64,000 bases of DNA from Sphingomonas sp. URHD0057 (lineage in GTDB: Bacteria; Pseudomonadota; Alphaproteobacteria; Sphingomonadales; Sphingomonadaceae). Under the pieces are notes generated by a model. That model did not search any database, was not told where the DNA came from, and was given only the letters and a program-made list of their open reading frames with translations. Below are positions 1-5,858 of this stretch, in pieces. Location: assembly GCF_000620665.1 (NCBI RefSeq), contig NZ_JIAU01000008.1, positions 1-64,000 of the forward strand, written 5' to 3'. The first letter of the stretch is position 1; the number at the start of each line of letters is the position of its first letter. The translations under genes and the position numbers were made by a program.

Positions 1-14
1 GGCGCATCGGGGTT

Positions 15-49
15 CTAAATGGCAGTTTTCGACCCATTCCTGCCATTAG
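15..49 (+). repeat. Family A palindromic element A1
   Basis: The arms ATGGCAG and CTGCCAT are perfect complements around a loop containing CGACCCATT, and the element is bounded by CTAA on the left and TTAG on the right. This is the arm type 'ATGGCAG', which recurs in split form in A10 and A11. It precedes the first gene of the array. Confidence 0.75.
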
Positions 50-71
50 CGACATTCGCTAGTAATGCCGC

Positions 72-1046
72 GTGTCACCAATGATCGTTCAAGAATCTCG
101 CCTTCAAGCAATCGGACGACTAGCCCTCTGCGTTGCCTTTGTCGGGGTCTGTTTGTGGACGCTCAGCAGGCCTGCGGCGTCAAACCTTCAACCGGCCGAA
201 GCGACGAAAGCCGTCATATTCTTGCGCGTCGGAATGGCGTTTTTTGGCCTTCTGGCATTGCGGTATCTTTGGGCCGCGTGCTTTCCTGGCACTCTCACAA
301 TTGACGCCGAAGGTATCACTCAGAACCTCGGTTGGAGGCGATTGCACTGGGCGTGGAACGACATCGACCACACAGAGGTAATCCGGACCGCTGCGGGGCT
401 GGTCAGCGCATGTCTGATTTATCCTCGCGTCGGTGGACGTGTCAGACTCTTTGGATGGGAAGTGCCGGCTGACGAACTGGAGCGGAAGATGAAGAGTATC
501 GGTCGGCGTAGAGTCTGCTTTCCACCCAAACGTGCCACGTCAGCAACCGACCCATTGCGGACATTAGCCGTTTCTCTAATCTCGCCAGATGATGCTCGCC
601 GCGCTCATCGCTGCACAAACGGTTGCCGCTTCGCTGCGCGTTGGCATCGGCAATGGCTCGGAAGCAATCGTGCAGGTCGTCGACGACCGAAGCACCGGCT
701 ATCGCCTAAAGGTGGACTGCGTCGGTCGATGCGCCCGCCCCATCCACTTTACCGCGCCAGTTGGCGACACTCCTATGGGTCTGGTCGACCTAGACCGAAG
801 CGGTCTCATCTATTCAGTTTGGGGGACAGGCTGCTGCTACGTGGTTCGCGTGTGTGGAAGATAACGCCCGCTGGCGTTGTTAAGGTTCTCGAAACCGGCA
901 GTCGCAGCGTGCCATCGGTGATTACAGAGCCGGGTCTCACGGTGGTCACATACATGCGGCCCACAGATGCCTCCGGTCGGGAAACAAGCACATCGCCGCG
1001 ACCGCTCCGATGGACCTACCGGCACGGGCGCTTCGAGCATTCTTGA
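72..1046 (+). CDS. Membrane protein with PH-like region, reading through repeat A2 (chimeric reading frame)
   Basis: The first ~147 codons look genuine. There are two hydrophobic segments (about residues 13-32 and 50-70) and then a beta-rich stretch with 'TIDAEGITQ' and 'WAWNDI' that resembles bacterial PH-like domains of small membrane proteins. No stop codon occurs where the family would be expected to end. The frame runs through element A2 (from base 513), overlaps the next gene out of frame, and terminates only at 1046. The residues after about 147 are therefore repeat-derived and shadow sequence, and the last ~60 belong to the original frame of the downstream gene. The function is unknown and the natural C-terminus has probably been lost. 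Confidence 0.5.
   Translation: MSPMIVQESRLQAIGRLALCVAFVGVCLWTLSRPAASNLQPAEATKAVIFLRVGMAFFGLLALRYLWAACFPGTLTIDAEGITQNLGWRRLHWAWNDIDHTEVIRTAAGLVSACLIYPRVGGRVRLFGWEVPADELERKMKSIGRRRVCFPPKRATSATDPLRTLAVSLISPDDARRAHRCTNGCRFAARWHRQWLGSNRAGRRRPKHRLSPKGGLRRSMRPPHPLYRASWRHSYGSGRPRPKRSHLFSLGDRLLLRGSRVWKITPAGVVKVLETGSRSVPSVITEPGLTVVTYMRPTDASGRETSTSPRPLRWTYRHGRFEHS
513..567 (+). repeat. Family A palindromic element A2 (composite form)
   Basis: Left arm GTCTGC and right arm GCGGACAT, followed by TAG. The interior is long, with two ACCCA-type loop halves separated by TGCCACGTCAGCAACC. Element A3 has the same internal segment. The element lies inside the reading frame of the upstream gene and just before the next gene. 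Confidence 0.7.
589..1046 (+). pseudogene. Secreted small protein, frameshifted
   Basis: An ATG at 589 opens a typical Sec signal peptide (MMLAALIAAQTVAAS), and the mature part has the motif 'VWGTGCCYVVRV'. The frame stops at 864. Directly after the stop region, another frame continues with convincing protein sequence (ITPAGVVKVLETGS) until 1046. The sequence at 850-855 is TGTGTG. Removing one TG unit joins the two parts smoothly as ...VVRV-WKITPAGV. This looks like a two-base slippage insertion in a GT run, or a sequencing error. Element A3 starts directly after the stop. The family is unknown. Confidence 0.55.
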
Positions 1047-1102
1047 ATGTCAGCTTTCCACCCATTCCTGCCACGTCAGCAACCGACCCATTGCGACATT
1101 AG
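1047..1102 (+). repeat. Family A palindromic element A3 (composite form)
   Basis: Left arm ATGTCAGC and right arm GCGACAT, followed by TAG. It has the same internal TGCCACGTCAGCAACC segment as A2. It starts at the base after the stop of the upstream plus-strand gene and ends 10 bases before the stop of the following minus-strand gene, so it is the shared 3' boundary of a convergent pair. Confidence 0.7.
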
Positions 1103-1112
1103 GTCGCGCCGG

Positions 1113-1379
1113 TCACTCGTGCTTGAACGACCAGCTTCGACCTTCGGACGGGCCGTCATTGAATAGAATAACGAGGTCACCAAGATCGCCGTTCGGCCAG
1201 ACAACCAGCTCACGCTCGTTGATAAAGTTCACCTGCACGGCATCGCCGGTTTCAGGGGCGTTCCAGATGAGGGTCAGCTTGTCTTTTGGTTCTAACTCGA
1301 AGCACTCCGGCCACGGCTCGACTGAGACATAGATCGGGCCATCTTTGTCGTTCTGAAAAGTCTGCTGAGTGCGCGCCAC
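1113..1379 (-). CDS. Hypothetical protein, 88 aa
   Basis: A soluble, acidic, beta-rich small protein without signal peptide or membrane segment. It contains 'KLTLIWNAPETGDAVQV' and 'ERELVVWPNGDLGDLVILF'. I do not recognise the family. The gene runs on the minus strand with its 3' end next to element A3 and its start about 36 bases from A4. Its position in the array and its coding-like composition support it being real. Nothing in the sequence indicates a reaction. Confidence 0.6.
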   Translation of the reverse strand: MARTQQTFQNDKDGPIYVSVEPWPECFELEPKDKLTLIWNAPETGDAVQVNFINERELVVWPNGDLGDLVILFNDGPSEGRSWSFKHE

Positions 1380-1415
1380 GGCGAAAGACTAGTCGAGGTG
1401 GCGAAGCGATGCCAA

Positions 1416-1442
1416 TGACCGCTTTCCACCCAAAGCAGGCAC
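1416..1442 (+). repeat. Family A palindromic element A4
   Basis: Left arm TGACCGC, loop TTTCCACCCAAA, right arm GCAGGCA. The arms pair poorly with each other, but the left arm ATGACCGC is the perfect partner of the right arm of A12 (GCGGTCAT). It adjoins the stop codon (1443-1445) of the following minus-strand gene. Confidence 0.65.
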
Positions 1443-1796
1443 TCAGCGGCTGAAGTCTCCGTTCGCCTCCATCAATCTTATAAGCGTCCCTGCCGTGGCT
1501 CGAACATTGGGCCATTCGCCGCTCGCAAGCGCAATGGCACCTGCGTCGAGTGGGGGGGCGTCGCCCACCGCTGCGTGAAGTTGGTCACCGAGCTTGTCGG
1601 CAAGCTCAAGTTCGGTGTCGAAGAGCCACGCGCCCGCGCCTTGGCGAGGGTCATCGTATAGCTCCAGGTCATTGAGGACGGTGTCGAGCGCGGTGCCAAG
1701 TCGCTCCACGCTTCGGGCGTCCGATGCGAGGACTTCGACGGAATGGAACAGGTCGCGTCGGTCCTCATTCCACCAGCCGTCGGCGATGCTGTCCAT
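1443..1796 (-). CDS. Hypothetical protein, 117 aa
   Basis: A soluble, acidic, helix-rich protein that starts 'MDSIADGWWNEDRRDLF' and has long amphipathic helices. No signal peptide, membrane span or known motif is visible. The general look (WW-EDR start, repeated leucine-rich helices) is that of small immunity-type or cassette proteins, but this is only an impression. The stop codon touches element A4, and A5 lies about 45 bases upstream of the start codon. Confidence 0.6.
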   Translation of the reverse strand: MDSIADGWWNEDRRDLFHSVEVLASDARSVERLGTALDTVLNDLELYDDPRQGAGAWLFDTELELADKLGDQLHAAVGDAPPLDAGAIALASGEWPNVRATAGTLIRLMEANGDFSR

Positions 1797-1841
1797 GGTT
1801 CAGACGCTGACGCCCAACGGTGCTGATGGCAACTTCCTTAA

Positions 1842-1868
1842 GTCCGCTTTCCACCCATTGCAGACATT
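1842..1868 (+). repeat. Family A palindromic element A5
   Basis: Left arm GTCCGC, loop TTTCCACCCATT, right arm GCAGACATT. The arms differ by one C/T exchange. It sits between the starts of the divergent genes 1443-1796 and 1892-2257, so here it is not at a 3' end of either neighbour. Confidence 0.7.
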
Positions 1869-1891
1869 TCGTTTGAAGCTACGTTCGCGCG

Positions 1892-2257
1892 ATGGCGGTC
1901 ATTCGCTTGGCGAATATCTTGTGTGGAACGTTGCTCTTTCTTGGGGCGCTCGTGGCCGTCGGCTTCCTGCCAGACAAGCTGATTAGCTACTCACAAGAGC
2001 CGGAAGATGTTTGGGCAATCGGATTGACGGCTGTGCTGTGCGGCTCGTTTGCGGCGCTCTGCCTCGCAAATGCATCGCGCTCGAATGCGCGGTTTGGTTG
2101 GCGGACACCTACGAACTTAGTAGCCGTAATTGCCTTGGCTGTGCTGTTCGTTCTTGGCCGCGATGACCGTACGGTTCCGCCGCTCCTGACCCTCTGTGCT
2201 GTCGGCCCCGTAGCGGCTCTGATTGGGGCATGGATCCAACGCCTTCAGCAATCCTGA
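1892..2257 (+). CDS. Small integral membrane protein, 121 aa
   Basis: Four predicted transmembrane segments (about residues 5-27, 43-60, 73-90 and 97-115) with short loops and a basic C-terminus (QRLQQS). It ends four bases before element A6, and its last 13 bases overlap the 3' end of the convergent gene 2245-2442. No catalytic motif is visible, so no function is assigned. Confidence 0.6.
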   Translation: MAVIRLANILCGTLLFLGALVAVGFLPDKLISYSQEPEDVWAIGLTAVLCGSFAALCLANASRSNARFGWRTPTNLVAVIALAVLFVLGRDDRTVPPLLTLCAVGPVAALIGAWIQRLQQS

Positions 2258-2442
2258 CGAGTGTCCGCTTTCCACCCATTGCGGACGTAAGCTTGCGCTG
2301 CAAAAACGCTTGAATGGCCGAACTGGTCACGAACGGCGATCAGCACCTTCTTCTTGAGCTCGTCTATATCCGCGTATTCGATACCTTCCGGATCAAGCAG
2401 ATGCTCGGTGCCGTCCCGCAACTGCATGTAGTAGCGCACCAT
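2245..2442 (-). CDS. DUF6894-like small protein with repeat-encoded tail
   Basis: The N-terminal half (MVRYYMQLRDGTEHLLDPEG followed by IEYADIDELKKKVL) matches the pattern of the DUF6894 family, short proteins common in rhizobia and sphingomonads that start with an aromatic 'Y-F/M-L-R-D-G' strand and a 'D-x-E-G-x-E' motif. The role of the family is unknown. The last ~15 residues (starting RNGWKAD) are read from element A6 on its minus strand, so the native C-terminus has been replaced by, or extended into, the repeat. Confidence 0.65.
   Translation of the reverse strand: MVRYYMQLRDGTEHLLDPEGIEYADIDELKKKVLIAVRDQFGHSSVFAAQAYVRNGWKADTRQDC
2262..2288 (+). repeat. Family A palindromic element A6
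   Basis: Left arm TGTCCGC, loop TTTCCACCCATT, right arm GCGGACGT, then AAG. A seven-base-pair GC-rich stem is possible. It follows the stop of the plus-strand gene ending at 2257 and encodes the tail of the minus-strand DUF6894-like gene. Confidence 0.75.
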
Positions 2443-2514
2443 GCTGGGCCTCCATCAGCAAGCGAGAAACTAACTCAGATCAGGGAATTTGGCTCCGCGA
2501 AAGCGAGCCGTGCG

Positions 2515-2568
2515 ATGTCCGCTTTCCACCCAAAGCTGCCGCCCGCTTCCAACCCATTGCCGAACTGA
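2515..2568 (+). repeat. Family A palindromic element A7 (composite form)
   Basis: The left unit ATGTCCGC-TTTCCACCCAAAGC is followed by a second partial unit, GCTTCCAACCCATTGC, and then CGAACTGAG. It looks like two element halves joined in tandem. It lies between the start of the minus-strand gene 2245-2442 and the plus-strand gene at 2645. Confidence 0.6.
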
Positions 2569-2644
2569 GCTCTTCTGTTAGGCTCGCTCCCATTGCTGGG
2601 GAGCCGGCAACACGCACTTCCATCTGCCAAGGGAGACGTGCAGC

Positions 2645-2848
2645 ATGGACCGTCGGCACAAGCTCGCCCTTTGGGCTATCCTCGGACCCGTGGCGCTGGC
2701 CGCAGGGTGGGTCGCATGGCCGGGCATCATGGCCTGGCGCACGCGTTCCGAGGTCTACAACGCCGCGATGCGTCAGTGCTTGGCCCAAATGACAGGCGTT
2801 GATGCGGACCAAGCGCGGGCAAATTGCAATCAGGGAGTTCGGCCGTGA
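2645..2848 (+). CDS. Small single-span membrane protein, 67 aa
   Basis: A basic N-terminus (MDRRHKL) precedes one hydrophobic segment (about residues 8-28). A short extracytoplasmic tail with two cysteines follows (MRQCLAQ... ANCNQG). The upstream sequence GGGAGACGTGCAGC gives a usable ribosome site. Element A8 follows 14 bases after the stop. The family is unknown. Confidence 0.5.
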   Translation: MDRRHKLALWAILGPVALAAGWVAWPGIMAWRTRSEVYNAAMRQCLAQMTGVDADQARANCNQGVRP

Positions 2849-2861
2849 CCTTGGATTTCAG

Positions 2862-2894
2862 CTAACGTCCGGTTGCACCCATTGCACGCATAAG
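2862..2894 (+). repeat. Family A palindromic element A8 (diverged)
   Basis: Left boundary CTAACGTCCGG, loop TTGCACCCATT, right boundary GCACGCATAAG. The arms pair badly, but the loop and the CTAA/TAAG borders align with the family. It is the shared 3' boundary of the convergent genes ending at 2848 (plus) and 2898 (minus). Confidence 0.6.
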
Positions 2895-2897
2895 CCG

Positions 2898-3236
2898 TCA
2901 ATCGAGTGTCTCGTCATATTCATGGCGAAGTTGCGCCCACGTCTCGTCGGATAGATTCTTTCTCATCCATTGGTCGAACGATTCCAAGGTGACCTCGGCT
3001 GGACGCAGTGCTGCGCGTCCAAGCCCGACCTTGGCTTTAGCGAGGTCCCAGAGTGCTTGGTGGAACGCCCATGCAGACAACGCAATCCACTCGTTGCCCT
3101 TGCCTTCTAGCTTCTTTTCAATGGGCCAATAGACGTTGTTGAGTGCGTCCTGACCCCCATCCGGACGCAGCGTGATCGCATCAGGCCAAAGAGCTTTAAC
3201 TCGGCCGAGCAGGGCTTGCTTGTCCATGGCAGACAA
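2898..3236 (-). CDS. Hypothetical protein, 112 aa
   Basis: A soluble, mostly helical protein with a repeated Trp pattern (ALWPDA, NVYWPIE, EWIALSAWAFHQALWDLA) and a charged C-terminus. No known motif or signal peptide. The stop codon lies three bases from element A8. I cannot name a family. The composition is coding-like and no better frame overlaps it. Confidence 0.6.
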   Translation of the reverse strand: MSAMDKQALLGRVKALWPDAITLRPDGGQDALNNVYWPIEKKLEGKGNEWIALSAWAFHQALWDLAKAKVGLGRAALRPAEVTLESFDQWMRKNLSDETWAQLRHEYDETLD

Positions 3237-3265
3237 AGCTTATGCCACTGAAGCCCACCGCGCCA

Positions 3266-3293
3266 ATGTCTGCTCTCCACCCATTGCAGACAT
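3266..3293 (+). repeat. Family A palindromic element A9
   Basis: The arms ATGTCTGC and GCAGACAT are perfect eight-base complements around the loop TCTCCACCCATT. It lies between divergent genes (minus-strand start at 3236, plus-strand start at 3321). Confidence 0.75.
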
Positions 3294-3320
3294 CGGGCGC
3301 TTCCCGTTACCACTTCGAAG

Positions 3321-3794
3321 ATGAGCGAGACGCCTAACATTCCAAGCTGGGCGCTTGAACGGCGAACGCTCGTAGGCGTGAGCGTCGCCTGTGGTTGCAT
3401 TATCGCCTTGGGCTCCGCCGCCGCGGCCATCGTCTCAGGCGACAGGATGGGAGAATGGCTCGGAGCTTTCTTCTCTTCACTGGCATTGCCGGTCTTGCTG
3501 CTCGCTGTGCTCGTTCTAGGAGGGCTGCGCCGCGCGATCCTGGGTCCAGCTCGAAAGCAAAAGATGCCCGCAAAGTGGTGGGTCGTTGCGTACGTGCTCA
3601 GCGCTCTGCCACTTTGCGTCGCATTCGTCTTGCTTGCTCTAGCAACCGCTTTCGCTTGGGCGTGCGATTGGCCACAACGGGTTAGTCTAGGTCAGGCGCT
3701 TGTCCTGCTCGTAGCGGTTGCCGTCACATTTAGCTTCGCTGTCAAAACATTCGGGAATGCATATGTGCTCATGCGGCACTGGCGTGAGCGGTAG
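3321..3794 (+). CDS. Integral membrane protein, 157 aa
   Basis: Four predicted transmembrane segments (about residues 18-38, 48-66, 88-110 and 124-145) with a basic loop, RKQKMPAKW, between spans two and three. The start codon follows CTTCGAAG. The stop codon is directly adjacent to element A10. No motif suggests transport or enzymatic activity. Confidence 0.65.
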   Translation: MSETPNIPSWALERRTLVGVSVACGCIIALGSAAAAIVSGDRMGEWLGAFFSSLALPVLLLAVLVLGGLRRAILGPARKQKMPAKWWVVAYVLSALPLCVAFVLLALATAFAWACDWPQRVSLGQALVLLVAVAVTFSFAVKTFGNAYVLMRHWRER

Positions 3795-3824
3795 CGTCCG
3801 CTTCCGACCCATTCCTGCCATTAG
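3795..3824 (+). repeat. Family A palindromic element A10 (hybrid arms)
   Basis: The left arm CGTCCGC is of the common type, but the right arm CCTGCCATTAG is of the A1 type, so the two arms do not pair. The right arm pairs instead with the left arm of A11 (AATGGCAG) on the other side of the next gene. Loop TTCCGACCCATT. Confidence 0.7.
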
Positions 3825-3844
3825 AGCAATCGCGACAGAGTGGT

Positions 3845-4594
3845 TCAGCGTTGCTCCACTACGACGTCATCTCGGTCGACCGGAATGTTCTTGGGGAAAT
3901 CCGAGCGTAGCGGCTTTATGCAATCGCCATAATTCTGCCGCGCCAGGTCGGTCATTATTTGCATGCGCCGTGTATCGAAGGGGCCGAGGTTCCTAAGTTG
4001 CGGAAGGCTCCAGCGCGCACCGCTAAACATGAAGCGGTTGTCGTTGCGCAGCAGCTCGACCGCGTTCAGCACTTGCATCCCTTCGGCGTCTGACAGCGGC
4101 CCGCCGGTGCGGCTTAAGGCGTGCAGCCGGGCGATATGCTCCTGCTCGACGGCCGCAGTGTGCCCTAGCTCGGGCATAACCGCGTACGGCGTCATGTAGT
4201 GCTCGAGCATGTCCTGACTGATATGACTCGAAACATCGGAGGTCATCGCGGCCTGCAGAGCAACGACATCATAGGTCAGCTGGTGCACCTGAAAGCTATC
4301 AGTCAGGGCGAAAATTTGACCCCGCGACGCATGAGCCTCGACCGCAGAGCGGATCTGGTCCAGCCGCTGCGTTATGCAGGGGTGCATCATTGCGCGCTGG
4401 TAGATTTGCGGCCCATCGTCCCACAGCAGTTCGCGCTTCATTGACGTTTCGGCCGCCGCTACCTTCTGCGTCCACTCCCAGTTCTGCACTGCCTGCTGGG
4501 CGAGGAGCGCAATGAGGACGCCACCGACGACGATCGCGAGCTCGCGCACATCGTTGCGCCAATCGTGCCAGGGCTTCGGCGATTGGTTCGGCAT
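3845..4594 (-). CDS. Single-span membrane protein with large extracytoplasmic domain, 249 aa
   Basis: A cytoplasmic N-terminus (MPNQSPKPWHDWRNDVRE) is followed by one hydrophobic segment (about residues 19-36, ELAIVVGGVLIALLAQQ) and a ~205-residue helical domain. This layout is typical of a sphingomonad family of uncharacterised proteins that begin with a W-R-ND-REL pattern. No catalytic motif is visible. The gene is flanked by the matching half-elements of A10 and A11, which makes it the best candidate for a recently inserted unit of the array. Confidence 0.65.
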   Translation of the reverse strand: MPNQSPKPWHDWRNDVRELAIVVGGVLIALLAQQAVQNWEWTQKVAAAETSMKRELLWDDGPQIYQRAMMHPCITQRLDQIRSAVEAHASRGQIFALTDSFQVHQLTYDVVALQAAMTSDVSSHISQDMLEHYMTPYAVMPELGHTAAVEQEHIARLHALSRTGGPLSDAEGMQVLNAVELLRNDNRFMFSGARWSLPQLRNLGPFDTRRMQIMTDLARQNYGDCIKPLRSDFPKNIPVDRDDVVVEQR

Positions 4595-4667
4595 GTGAGG
4601 CCCCCTCGTAGTGAGCCTAAGCGAGAAAGGGAGAGTTGGACAGCAGGCAGGCCGGACCTACGCGGCG

Positions 4668-4700
4668 AATGGCAGCGTTCCACCCAAAGCAGACACTAAG
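4668..4700 (+). repeat. Family A palindromic element A11 (hybrid arms)
   Basis: The left arm AATGGCAGC is of the A1 type and the right arm GCAGACACT, then AAG, is of the common type, so the arms do not pair. The left arm is complementary to the right arm of A10. Loop GTTCCACCCAAA. It lies five bases from the stop of the following minus-strand hydrolase gene. Confidence 0.7.
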
Positions 4701-4705
4701 AATGC

Positions 4706-5665
4706 TCAGCGTGGAGCATTCTCCATGAACTCTTTCATGGCATCCACCACAGCCTTTTGATTGCTCTCCCAAACGAAATGATCGGCGTAGGGCAACCTGA
4801 CCACCTTCGCTGAGGGATTGGCCTCGCTGAAATCAGCGGCCTGCGCTTCCGCCGCCAGCTCTCGCCTCTTTGCGGCTTCAGAATCGCACTCGGGAGCGCA
4901 CTGAAGTGGAAGAGCCACTATGGAGAGAACGGGGGTCCCGGTTGGGCCGTAGACCCGGGCTCCTTTTACAATCGCGTCTTGCAAGGTCTTCTGACGCGAG
5001 TTTATGTCCTCTAGCGGTAGATCCCGTACACCCTTCACGGCGGTCGCATACCAGTTCAAACCCCGTTGCAGTCGCGGAAGTTCGCCCGTGATCTTCTCAA
5101 TCAACTTTGGAGCCTCGCTCGGCTGCGCTGAGATTAACTGCTCCAAGTCGCGCCGCACCTCTCCGGCAATGGGGTACAGAACATTGGAGCTGGGGCCGTA
5201 GAATGCTTCCGCATTGGCCGCATCGAGGTAGATAAGCCCTCGAACCCGCTCCGGATGACGCGTTCCGATCTCGCTCAGCTCTTGCCCTGCAACCGAGTGA
5301 CCGGCGAGGAATGGCCGACCGATGCGCAGAGCTTTGACAACCGTCAGCGTGTCTGCTGCCAGCCGCTCGGGGCTGTAGGCAGCTATCGTCGCGGGCGGAT
5401 GGGCCGACTTGCCAAATCCCCGGCGTGTTATCGCGTAAACGTGATGAGCTGACGTGAACTTCTCTGCCAGTCCCGCGAAGTCGTGTGCAGTTCCGCCAAA
5501 TCCGGAAAGGAAGATTAGCGGTGTCCCAGCACCCCCGAAGTCGAGCACCTCAAGCTGGACGCCCCGCTCGACCGGAACCATCTTTGCCACCGGAACAGCT
5601 GACGCCACACTTGCGGAAAGGGCCGAGAAAGCAGCAGCCCAAACGCAGTAGCTCTCTCGCCGCAT
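4706..5665 (-). CDS. Secreted alpha/beta hydrolase
   Basis: An alpha/beta-hydrolase fold protein of 319 residues with an N-terminal signal peptide (MRRESYCVWAAAFSALSASV, cleavage near ASA). An oxyanion-region motif (FLSGFGGTAHDF) and a nucleophile elbow, GHSVAGQE, are visible, and a late histidine (PYADHFVWE) completes a likely Ser-His-Asp triad. The start at 5665 is chosen because TAAGGAGG lies seven bases upstream. A longer frame to 5728 would translate element A12. Substrate unknown; ester hydrolysis is a family-level inference. Its 3' end adjoins A11. Confidence 0.8.
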   Translation of the reverse strand: MRRESYCVWAAAFSALSASVASAVPVAKMVPVERGVQLEVLDFGGAGTPLIFLSGFGGTAHDFAGLAEKFTSAHHVYAITRRGFGKSAHPPATIAAYSPERLAADTLTVVKALRIGRPFLAGHSVAGQELSEIGTRHPERVRGLIYLDAANAEAFYGPSSNVLYPIAGEVRRDLEQLISAQPSEAPKLIEKITGELPRLQRGLNWYATAVKGVRDLPLEDINSRQKTLQDAIVKGARVYGPTGTPVLSIVALPLQCAPECDSEAAKRRELAAEAQAADFSEANPSAKVVRLPYADHFVWESNQKAVVDAMKEFMENAPR

Positions 5666-5713
5666 AAACCGCCTCCTTAGCGTATTCATGACCCGAAGCG
5701 CGGACATGATCAA

Positions 5714-5741
5714 ATGTCCGCTTTCCACCCAAAGCGGTCAT
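5714..5741 (+). repeat. Family A palindromic element A12
   Basis: Left arm ATGTCCGC, loop TTTCCACCCAAA, right arm GCGGTCAT. It is the last family-A copy found in the window. Its right arm is the exact partner of the left arm of A4 (ATGACCGC). It lies upstream of the hydrolase ribosome site. Confidence 0.7.
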
Positions 5742-5858
5742 CTACACATCGCTGCCGGAAATGGCGGTGGGAGCGGGGGGCCTCAGAACTCGACTGCCTG
5801 CAATTTGAACACCGGCGTGTCTCCGGCGTTGTCATAAATCGTAACATTCTCCGACTTT

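Noticed and set aside
2480-2812. Minus-strand frame of 110 codons
   Set aside because: Much of it is translated element A7 (GWKRAAALGGKRTS), and it overlaps the small plus-strand membrane protein gene.
15-5741. Regularly recurring short repeats as a possible CRISPR array
   Set aside because: Spacing is 220-1000 bases with genes in between, the elements vary in sequence and length, and no cas genes are present.
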